The translations under genes and the position numbers were made by a program. 42,996 bases of DNA from Apostichopus californicus. Taxonomy: Eukaryota; Echinodermata; Holothuroidea; Aspidochirotida; Stichopodidae. The DNA is taken from positions 816 through 43,811 of the forward strand of contig JAIPMN010003696.1 in NCBI GenBank assembly GCA_020650975.1. Reading direction: 5' to 3'. The notes under the pieces are model-generated. The model was not told where the DNA came from, did no database searches, and worked only from the letters and a program-made list of their open reading frames with translations. This document shows, piece after piece, positions 32,001-40,512 of the stretch (its first letter is position 1; every line of letters begins with the position of its first letter).

Positions 32001-35000
32001 TTCAACACAATTTCAGAGGCGGGCATCCAACAGCAATCCTCGTTGAGATTCAATGCGTTTGTGATGGGCCTCTTGAAGTAAGTTTCAAAGATAAATTGAT
32101 AAAACTGGTAATATTTTATAAGAAGAGTGCCATAGACCCACAGCCTGTGCTTCTTTCAAATTGGATTGTTTGTTCCTTGTTTGTTTCAAAATCTGCAAAA
32201 AACTTCATACTATGCACAGTTCTCTGCGCATGTGCCGCTATCAGTGTGGCTGTGTGAGATACGTACCGTGATTGTGCTCACTCAGATTTCAATTATGAAT
32301 GGTGTTGGCATTACTTCTGTCATGTCATGTGGGATGCCATAGTGACATGTCATATTGTGATGTCATACATAGCATATAGTGATGCCATGTGGCATTGCCA
32401 TACATATCATATGATGATGTGGTTACATAGTGTGTAATATATTCATCCAATCCATATCATAGTGTAATGTCATACATGATATGGTAATGACATTCATGTC
32501 ATATAGCTATGTCATATAGTGTTGTCATATGGTGGTGTCATATACATAGTGTGTGATTTATGGATGTCATACATGTCAAATAGTGATGTCATACATGTCA
32601 TATGGTGATGTCATATATATAGTGTGTGATGTCAGACTACTGTGTTTATACTTCCCATAATATTTTACCAATACATCAATTAATCTTGCTCTAAAAACAA
32701 GGAACCAACCTTTGCATGGGATTATTAGAATCATGGTAAATAACTGTAATCAACAAAATTGGTTTAACCCTACTGTTCTCCTGTGTTTTTGCAAAATATT
32801 ACTTTTGAGATGAGGTAAAAGAGACAGAATTGTTAAAGCCAAAATTTCCTATTTCTGTTCCTCTTTCTTTTCAGTGAGGATCTCTTGTGTGATTGGTTAG
32901 AACATTGTCGAGATCATCCAAGTAAGTTATACTTTTATATTTGTTTTCCAAGAATCATCATTTTATTTATTATTTTTCATCCTGCTTGTTGAACTACGAC
33001 CTCACCTTTTCTCTATGACACAATTTGTTCCATTCCTAAGTTGGTATCGACCTCCATTACAATGCAAAGTATACAAAACATGATCTTGTATGCAATGGGT
33101 TTGTGGGAGAATATTGAGATCTAATAGTTCTGTCCTTTTCCATATTTGTTTTTCACAGACATAATGAGAAAGTACTACGAACCTCTTGCCTTTTTCAATT
33201 TGTGCAATAGCGAGCCTTACGCAGAGTTGTTTACGGAACTGTTAACTCTTCTGAGACAGTTGTCACGGTTACGCTTCCTGTTAGATTACTTTCATGAGTC
33301 GAAATTGCTCAAAGAAGAAATGCAAGCTATTGCAAGTAATGAGCAAGAAAAAACAGAAAAGCAAACCTCAGAAATGGGGAGCAAGGTTGTTGGACGTAGT
33401 ATTCTGACAAGCAGCGGAAAGAGCTCAGATTCCAACGAGAGTAGAGCGAGTTATATTGACTCGAAGAAATTGGCCTCTTCGGTTTGGAATTTTTACGGTA
33501 AAGTGAAAAACTATGCAAGTCTGAATACTTCAGGCTCGAAGGACGTCGAAGTAGAAGAGAAAGATGACAAGCTGCCGCTGGATAGAAGAGGAGAATGCGA
33601 CGGTGAACCTGCCGGTCACAAGAGGGTCTACGGTCTCGACGAGAGCACCGCTAGCGACGATTCCTCGGAGACGAGATGGAGCGTGAGCTGGATTCAGGGA
33701 TTTGCAAATACGGTAGCGACTCCTTCACCGCAACTCACCAGTAGCAATGACTCACAGAGTACTCCCACCAAAACGTGGGGGTCCATGTTTAAATCTTCAA
33801 AATGGAGCTCAGGGTAAGTGTCGGACATAATGGACACGTAAGAAACACCGGGTTTTGATTTGACGGTCTCATTTCTCGTGGCAGGATTAAATTTGGCATT
33901 AATAAACAGTTCTTAGTTTGGGAAATGGGGGAGGCATTGTGTGAGTTTGGTGTGTTTTGTAACAGTATATGTATTTGAAAGTATTAATAGATGGCTTTGG
34001 CAACAGTAGGGTGAATAACACTATAACAAAAATTATTTTTTAAATTTTTGTCATGCTTAAAATGAATTAATTGTTAAGAGATTGTTAAGAGAAGAGTTTC
34101 AAATGCTAAGACACTTTTTTTCTTACAATTTTGTTACATTTAATATTTGTTAGGATCAGTCAAATGATGCCAAGAATGAAGTGGAAAACTAGTCCTACTG
34201 CATCAGAGGCAACCCTCACTGCACAGAAGACATCCTCTAGCCCACCCCTGTATGAGAGGCACGTGTCAGGATGTGGGACACCGATTACTGGTGGAGAGGA
34301 GATGGTGGAGAGTCAGTCGCCTCACAGAGGCTTCTATTCCAGTATCAGGTAGGAGACTAAACTAATCTCCCTGAAAATTGTCAAACTATTTCAACTTTGG
34401 TTGTTTCTCCAGGTGACTTCAGATTTACCAGTGCAACTTACAATCAAAGTTCAATTGTACCATGGATAATGTATCATAAAGAAAAGGAGTAAAAAGCTTC
34501 ATGGTAAACCACATGTCTAGATATTCACATAGCCGGCGTCTCCAGTGTTTTTTGGTACCTTAGACGAAACATTCACTCGGTGTCCTACCAGATTTAAAAA
34601 TAAAATAAAAAATTTAATCATGCTCAAAATTGCTTCAAGAGTACTCTTCTGGCCGTTCTGACATCCTAAGTTAATTCACAGACACAGAATCCGGTTCAGT
34701 TGACACTTAAAATGTCTAAGAGAGGAACATCCGCTCGGAGGGCTGCCAGGAGAGTGCTTGTTAAAAGTTTGAACATCAGTGGCCATTATTGGACTTTCTA
34801 GCATATTCAGTAGCAACACTGTTTACCTTTAAATTTTGCTATTGTACGTTGTTTTGTTTTAACAAAGAGTGGAAAATATAGTATTTTCACCAATGTCAGA
34901 AACGGCCATGAAATATAATCCCTTTACTAAAACTGCCTGACCTACTTTTGCTGTTTGAATTTTTTTTGGTTTTCTTTGTACATACACTTTATTGAGGAAC

Positions 35001-35542
35001 TTCTTTTCCTATCTCTCCATTTTATTATTATTTATTATTATACAAAATTTCTATAGCGCCTTATCCAATCAGGAATTGCTCTAAGGCGCTTTACAGTAAA
35101 ATACATACAAACATGATATACAAATATATAAATCGATAATGTAAGGTATAAAAAGGGTAGAAAATTTTTTATATACAATCTGACAATAAATTGTATAAAA
35201 AAACTGCAAATGGGAAATCGAAAATTATACAAACAAATTCTTAAAATTTAAAATATATATATATGTGAAAAATTTAACATTTTTAAAAGCGCTATAAATG
35301 CAAATCCAACTTCCTCAAAAGCTGTTTGTTAAAACTTTCTTCTCTCGTTCTTTTGTTATCTTTTTAACAGAACACGTGTGAAGACTCGCTGTCATTACGT
35401 ATCTTTAAACCCGGGAGAACTGAGCTTCATGAAGGGAGACGTTCTCACTGTAAGGGGACAAACCTCAGACGAATGGCTCTTATGCAGCATCGGACCGGAT
35501 TCTGGTCTGGTCCACGTGGATTATATTCAGGAGTTGAACTAA
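21665..35542 (+). CDS. RUSC2: RUN and SH3 domain-containing protein (RUSC1/RUSC2 family), ten coding exons
   Basis: Family members (NESCA, iporin) are vesicle-traffic and signalling adaptors with a RUN domain and a C-terminal SH3 domain. Ten exons join with matching phases into 1362 residues. Seen in order: a disordered Ser/Asp/Glu-rich N-terminus with KVTTFAKLADSRNR (about 343); more Ser-rich sequence (462-806); a RUN domain (about 885-1085) with FCPAIEGLVKDGMKP, LRFNAFVMGLLNEDLLCDWL and FFNLCNSEPY; a Ser-rich linker with KTWGSMFKSSK; and SH3 (about 1309-1361) with PGELSFMKGDVLTV, DEWLLCS and GPDSGLV. Invertebrates would be expected to have one RUSC gene, so the vertebrate symbol is approximate. 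An in-frame TAA upstream at 21638 sets the start. The first, non-coding exon is not identified. Confidence 0.92.
23590..24624 (+). CDS. RUSC2: RUSC coding exon 2
   Basis: Residues 462-806 are mostly disordered, with LIDWEDIFTSRQS, DHDSLSSLESLEMDDS and a basic RYIKHKPLKPIHQ near the end. The acceptor is cgctatcacag. Two other AG sites, after 23597 and 23609, keep the same frame, so the exact start may vary by 9 or 21 bp. The donor is GTATTG, in phase 1. Confidence 0.9.
24625..27994 (+). other. RUSC intron 2 (3.4 kb), no gene seen
   Basis: This AT-rich intron has a CT-dinucleotide run at about 26020-26042 and a short AGTAAA-type tandem at about 26530-26600. I found no nested gene and no splice-bounded ORF. 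Confidence 0.6.
27995..28249 (+). CDS. RUSC2: RUSC coding exon 3
   Basis: Residues 807-891 include SQSQSAPSLYRDTRPQT and end QDFDLLSQKR, directly before the RUN domain. The acceptor is ctcattgctag and the donor GTGAGT, phase 1 to phase 1. Confidence 0.88.
28250..29274 (+). other. RUSC intron 3, no gene seen
   Basis: The intron is AT-rich with a tatata/tgtatgtat stretch near 29010-29110. Nothing else could be recognised. Confidence 0.6.
29275..29339 (+). CDS. RUSC2: RUSC coding exon 4 (RUN domain start)
   Basis: A 65-nt exon is too short for a long ORF but is framed by tctttgttctacag and GTAAAT. It encodes DLVLAIKSAIQQVQQLFEGK, matching the first helix of the RUSC RUN domain, and ends in phase 0. 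Confidence 0.92.
29340..30924 (+). other. RUSC intron 4, no gene seen
   Basis: The intron has a G-rich tract at about 29651-29672 (four or more runs of three G) and otherwise AT-rich DNA. A small open frame before exon 5 is intronic read-through. Confidence 0.6.
30925..31099 (+). CDS. RUSC2: RUSC coding exon 5 (RUN domain)
   Basis: Residues 914-971 include ICQLVAKCFCPAIEGLVKDG and SWIVIQATTELG, core RUN helices. The acceptor is tttatccgcag and the donor GTGAGG, in phase 1. The open frame to the left of the acceptor is intron. Confidence 0.94.
31287..31377. repeat. Near-perfect 42-bp palindrome with hammerhead-like core (RUSC intron 5)
   Basis: The left arm at 31287-31327 and right arm at 31336-31377 are inverted copies with two or three mismatches and a loop of about 8 bases. 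The right arm, read on plus, shows CTGAAGA (31339-31345), a GATCCT/AGGATC stem and GAAAC followed by GTC (31362-31369), resembling hammerhead ribozyme core elements. There is one extra A before the stem. I recall similar gatcctgctaggatcgaaac sequences as common in marine invertebrate repeats. Confidence 0.7.
31972..32077 (+). CDS. RUSC2: RUSC coding exon 6 (RUN domain)
   Basis: This exon encodes PGTRALNSLFNTISEA and SSLRFNAFVMGLLN, the RFNAF-GLLN core of RUSC RUN domains. The acceptor is tctttgtcaag and the donor GTAAGT, ending in phase 2. Confidence 0.94.
32320..32632 (+). repeat. GTCATA-rich degenerate tandem repeat (RUSC intron 6)
   Basis: Many imperfect copies of units like gtcatatagtgatgtcatac follow each other, with two better copies of catatggtg-tgtcatatacatagtgtgtgat. 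Unit length varies from about 20 to 60, so it looks like an old satellite. Confidence 0.75.
32875..32921 (+). CDS. RUSC2: RUSC coding exon 7 (47-nt RUN exon)
   Basis: A very short exon behind ctctttcttttcag encodes EDLLCDWLEHCRDHP and ends at GTAAGT, in phase 1. It aligns with the segment following the GLLN motif in RUSC proteins. Skipping it would shift the frame. Confidence 0.92.
33159..33813 (+). CDS. RUSC2: RUSC coding exon 8 (RUN end and linker)
   Basis: Residues 1023-1240 start NIMRKYYEPLAFFNLCNSEP and then LLRQLSRLRFLLDYFHES, closing the RUN domain. A long Ser-rich linker follows, with WSVSWIQGFANT and KTWGSMFKSSK, the latter resembling KWGHLF in vertebrate RUSC2. The acceptor is tttttcacag and the donor GTAAGT, in phase 2. 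Confidence 0.93.
34154..34348 (+). CDS. RUSC2: RUSC coding exon 9
   Basis: Residues 1241-1305 form a Ser/Thr/Pro-rich linker (KWKTSPTASEATLTAQKTSS). Phase 2 to phase 2 means it could be skipped without a frameshift. The acceptor is atatttgttag and the donor GTAGGA. Confidence 0.82.
34985..35260 (-). mobile_element. SINE-like fragment with (ATT)n tail (RUSC intron 9)
   Basis: On the minus strand TGTAAAGCGCCTTAGAGC is followed by ATAAGGCGCTATAGAAATTT and then a run of ATAATAATAAATAATAATA. This GCGCTTTACA-type block with a trinucleotide tail is a common invertebrate interspersed repeat form, and the tail suggests retroposition. The 5' limit on the minus strand is uncertain. Confidence 0.5.
35371..35542 (+). 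CDS. RUSC2: RUSC coding exon 10 (SH3 domain) and stop
   Basis: After gttatctttttaacag the exon encodes an SH3 domain: CHYVSLNPGELSFMKGD, then DEWLLCS and GPDSGLVHVDYIQELN, with TAA at 35540-35542. The Pro usually found after GLV/GLF in SH3 domains is His here. The match to the RUSC2 SH3 (CHH, GQLSFHKGDIL, GPDSGLV) is strong. Confidence 0.95.
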
Positions 35543-38500
35543 TTTATTCTGGGTACACCAACTCTAAATAACAAAGGATACTTTTGTTTCCACATAATTC
35601 AAACTTAGCAATGATAATGTCAGGTCACATGTATTTTTGGGGGGGGAGGTAGAAGTGGGATAGGGGGAATATGTCAAGTTTCTTTCAGTATTCACCAAGA
35701 CCCTATTTTCATAGAAATATTTAATCAAAAAAAGGGAAAAAATTAGGGCCGTCTGGAGTAATATAACAGCTAAACTTGACAATGCATCATTCATAATTGC
35801 TACTTGCATGTGTGCTGCCAATTTTACACCCAAGTTTTATTTAGCATCTCTGGTGTGTTTATTGTATTCAACCTTTGTTTCTTGGTTTCTAAATTATGTG
35901 ATATGCGAACAGTAGTAACATTTAACTGTGCTTGTTTTGTGTACATATTAGTTTACAGTATTCCTATTGTAATTTATGCATAACAGTGTTATACAATCTA
36001 TTCTCGTGCAAGACGATCCCCAAGTCTCAATTGAGACTTGGCAACAGGGTAATTATGCTACCAATCTTTCTGCATATTGGGTACGAAGAAGGGGACTAAG
36101 TATTGTGGTTTTACCTGATATTATTGGAACGATCAGAATGATGATAACCAGTGAGATGTCAGACACATTTTTGACTCAGTGACTGGAATTTTTGGGGCAT
36201 TTCATCAAAAACAAGGGGGGATTTTATCATTGGGAATGGCCATGTACAGTCGTTCCTATTTTTTGACATTGTCCGTCTATTCAAAGTCACTAAAAAACGC
36301 AGTACTTTGAAAGAAATATTTGTTTCCATTATCATCTTTAGTTCTTCGTTGTGATCCAATATGCAGCAGTAATTCTAAATTCATAGGAATTTATCCATCT
36401 ACCAGGAACCGCACTCAATTTTACTAATTAAAACAATTAAACCGAGCAGTCCTAATTTATTGTGTGTAATGTTGGAATAATTCAACACATATTTAAAGAA
36501 ATCCTGCTTAGTTACAGCGTGGTAATTATGCAATTACCTTTCAATATAAGTTTCAGAAAACAACACTTTGAACATGACAATGGAGCATCCTTTGAAACTG
36601 AAATTCTGTATATTATTTTGAATTTAAACATGAAATCATACCTTTGAAGCAATTCATTCAAACATCGGTAAGGGTTAGTTTTTGTGTACATATTTCATTT
36701 ACTAACTTTCAGAGAGAAGTAGTTGTTACATATTTTTTCTTCTTCTTCTTCATATTATTCCGTTCGACATATCTTTCTGCAACTTTATTTAGTTTCTGCT
36801 AACAGCTTTCTATTCTTTCTTTCAATTATTTTACTTTCTAATATTCTTCTATAAAGATGCAAATTTCAGATTTTTTTTTGGGGGGGTGGGCTTTTTGTTT
36901 TCCTAAAGTATTTATGACATGTATATTCTGTTTGATATTAATATAAAGTTTACTTTTAACCAACTTACATTGTATATTTGCAAATTTGTTTTATGTTTCA
37001 AAAGACTGGGAAAGATTTAGGGAATTTTTTTTTAAATTAATTAGAGAAGTACAAATTTTAGTTTTAGGAAAACTTTCCTCTCAGGTGGAAATGGTCAGAA
37101 TGTCTTAAATGTTTATTTAGAGTTTTAGCCAAAATTTTATCAATCCGTAGTGCTTATTTATAGTTACGTTCTTTTATCAGATTTATTATAGCTTTTATTT
37201 TATTCTTTAACCAACTTGCTAGAGAAGGATGGTTATGTTCACATCTTCGACCAATATAACAATATTAGTTATTGATGAAAATGAATATTAAAATAGACAA
37301 AGAAAATATTGTGCTGTAATCCATATGCTTGATGAAAGATAATGCTTCATATTTTTCAATGAAGAAAGTTATATTATTTAAAAGATATTTTATGCTAATT
37401 TATGCTAAATCTGCTTTTCATATCTGCTATTTAGGTTAATATCTGGATCAGATCCAGATCTGTTCCAGGTGAAATGAAGTATAAAAAATTTCTTACATCG
37501 TGGTATTGCATAATCATGATAATATGTTGTAAACATTGACATACATCAGTTCTGGATCATGATCCCAAACAGATCCAAATGTGACCTGGATCTGATCCGG
37601 ATCAGATCAAGATGTTATCCAGATGGAAGGAAGCATACTTTACGTTGTATAAATTGATACACATTAGGTCTGGATCAGATCCTGATGCCAACAGATTGGA
37701 TTGGAGAAACCATTGTTACATAGTGTTGTTGCATAATACATTGTATACATTGCTGCACATTAAATCTGGATCTGATCCCTATGAAAGGAAGAAGCATTTG
37801 TTACACAGTAGCACTGCACGATAAGTTGTATACATTGATATCCATTGTATATGATCTGGATCAGACCCACATTTGACCTAGATGGAAGAAAGCAGCCTTT
37901 CTTGCACGGAAGTATTTTGTATACCAAGTATTTCGTAGTTTGTGGTATACCTTGATATCCGTTGTATTTGATCTGGATCAGACCCACATTTGACCTAGAT
38001 GGAAGAAAGCAGCCTTTCTTGCACGGAAGTATTTCGTAGTTTGTGGTATATCTTGATATCCATTGTATATGATCTGGATCAGACCCATATTTGACCTAGA
38101 TGGAAGAAAGCAGCCTCTCTTGCACAGAAGTATTTCATAATTTGTTGTATTCTGCTCTGTCAAGTACCATCATGATCAAAATCGTGTTAAACCCCAGCAT
38201 TTTGATGAAGAGCTTCGTGTTTTATCAGAATGTAGTGTAATCAGGCCCATAGATTTTGAGAATATTTAATACAAATTTTGTATTACTTTCTTCCATTATG
38301 TTGCATGATTGTTATCAAGTATTGCTAAACTTAATGAAAATTGACAATTGTTTACCATCTATCTTCTTTGCCAATTACTATATGATTTGTATGTTAGCTT
38401 GGCATATTGCCTGTTCGCAGTAGTAATGTTGCCAAAATTCAAGGGCAGGGTGTAGCCAGTCAAATTATTTCACTTCCATGTCTTAAAACTGTTCAAAGTC

Positions 38501-38710
38501 CAGAAGTAGTATGTTTTCATATGTTGTTTTTCCTTTGCTAACCATGGAAAGGGAAATATATATACTTATATTAATGCTTAAGTCTCATAAGGAGGGGGGT
38601 GGAGGGGGAGGCAGGCAGGGAAGTGGCCTTAAGCTAGTTGTTAAACCAAGAAGTCTCTTCATTGTATAAATAGTAGCTGGGATATTTTTGTGTGTCATTA
38701 ATAAATCAAA
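35543..38710 (+). other. RUSC 3' UTR and downstream region
   Basis: No coding exon follows the stop. The first canonical AATAAA on this strand is at 38700-38705; weaker ATTAAA forms occur near 36425. Either the 3' UTR is long or a non-canonical signal is used. Confidence 0.4.
37440..38135 (+). repeat. GATCTGGATCAGATC-rich tandem repeat
   Basis: Three good units start near gatctggatcagaccca at 37853, 37970 and 38071 (spacing 117 and 101). Each continues with atttgacctagatggaagaa, agcagcct and tcttgcac. More diverged units extend back to about 37440. The core is close to palindromic and very rich in GATC. Confidence 0.85.
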
Positions 38711-39234
38711 AATAAGGTGAATTGTGCAATGTCCAAGTAAGTTCCAACAATAAGTGCAATTTTGCAGTTCTGTTTTAAAATAACAAAAAAAAAATTGCTT
38801 TATTACAACTTTATTGCTGAAATGGTTGTGAGGCTTATATCACAACTGATATTCAACTTGGTTTGTATAGTTTGATGTAAATCTTACAAAACATACAAGA
38901 GAAAAGAAATGTCCTGAAAAATTTCTGAAAGTATCTTGGGAAATGTTTCCTCATGGAGTAAATTTGATTGTGATATAGTCTCATCATTTTAACAAAAACC
39001 AGACGAGCTGTGTTTGAATGAATTTTAAGAATGATGTGCTTGAAAATGCACTTCAGAGTTGGGGTGGAGGCGGGGGGGGGGGGTAAACTGAATTCTGGAA
39101 CCCGGTACAAATGTTTGAGACCGTCCCCCCTCACTAGATGTTATGAAATGTATGATGGAATTAGCGCAATATTGTCTTGTGACATAAGATCAAATGTATT
39201 GGGGTATCTCATTAACAGGTATCACTAATCTGTT

Positions 39235-39450
39235 GCTATGACTTCGGGCATCACCAAGTATTGTGCCGTTGGAAATCAGATCGGGGTGATACGTGTTTAA
39301 CATCACCAATGTATTGTGCCTTTTGGCATCGGCATGGGGTTATATGTCTTTGGGCATAAGCTAGGCAATGTGCCTTTGGGCATTACCATAGTGTTGTATG
39401 TCTTTGGGTATAACCTAGGTATCATGCCAATGGGCATCACTGAAGTGTCT
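39235..39450 (+). repeat. Degenerate repeat of about 55 bp
   Basis: Repeated phrases gtgcctttgggcat, tatgtctttgggcata and a catcaccaa/cattaccat block recur at about 55-bp spacing (for example near 39342 and 39397). Roughly four diverged copies are visible. Confidence 0.7.
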
Positions 39451-39555
39451 TGAGTGTTAAGTAGTATTGAATTAGAAGGTACAGTGATATGGTATGTACT
39501 TGTACAGGGACTAGAATGATGTAAACCGGCAATGTACAATAGAATAGCAGCATTG

Positions 39556-40512
39556 TATTCTCTGGTACTCCACTATAGTGTACAGTAGCATCTTTAGTTG
39601 GAATTCACAGGTACTCCACTAAAGTATACTTCCTATAGGGTGAGTTCTCTGGTATTCCACTATAGTGTAGCATCTTTAGTTTGAATTCACAGGTACTCCA
39701 CTATAGTGGAGCATCTTTAGTTTGAATTCTCTTGTACTCCACTATAGTGTAGCATCTTTAGTATGACTTCACAGGTACTCCACTATAGTGTAGCATCTTT
39801 AGTATGAATTCACAGGTACTCCACTATAGTGGAGCAGCTTTAGTTTGAATTCTCTTGTACTCCACTATAGTGTAGCATCTTTAGTTTTAATTCTCTGGTA
39901 CTCCACTATATTGTAGCATCATTAGTTTGAACTCACAGGTACTCCACTATAGTGTAGCATCTTTAGTTTGAATTCTCTGGTACTCCACTATAGTGTAGCA
40001 TCTTTAGTTTGAATTCACAGGTACTCCACTATAGTGTAGCATCTTTAGTTTGAATTCACAGGTACTCCACTATAGTGTAGCATCTTTAGTTTGAATTCTC
40101 TTGTACTCCACTATAGTGTAGCATCTTTAGTATGAATTCACAGGTACTCCACTATAGTGGAGCAGCTTTAGTTTGAATTCTCTTGTACTCCACTATAGTG
40201 TAGCATCTTTAGTATGAATTCACAGGTACTCCACTATAGTGGAGCAGCTTTAGTTTGAATTCTCTGGTACTCCACTATAGTGTAGCATCTTTAGTTTGAA
40301 TTCACAGGTACACCACTATAGTGTAGCATCATTAGTTTGAATTTACAGTTACTCCATTAAAGTATACTTCCTATTGGGTGAGTTCTCTGGTACTCCACTA
40401 TAGTTCAGCTCCATTAGTGTGACGTACACTGGTACTCCACTATAGTATACATTCATTAGTTTGAGTTCATGGGTACTCCACTGTAACTTAGTTTCATTAG
40501 TATGAAGTAACG
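39556..40512 (+). repeat. 41-bp minisatellite, about 23 units
   Basis: The unit is built from ggtactccactatagtgtag followed by catctttagtttgaattcac and repeats at 41 bp. Variant units end ctcttg or ctctgg instead of cacagg, and gtggagcagc replaces gtgtagcatc in several. Most units contain the self-complementary CACTATAGTG and a GAATTC. The edge units near 39610 and 40349 share a divergent form with agtatacttcctat. Confidence 0.95.

Noticed and set aside
37612-38163. Short open frames on both strands in the GATC-rich repeat
   Set aside because: Repeated peptides follow directly from the tandem DNA repeat; no start context or homology.
39556-40512. CRISPR-like regular array
   Set aside because: The units are contiguous 41-bp copies without unique spacers, and the DNA is animal.
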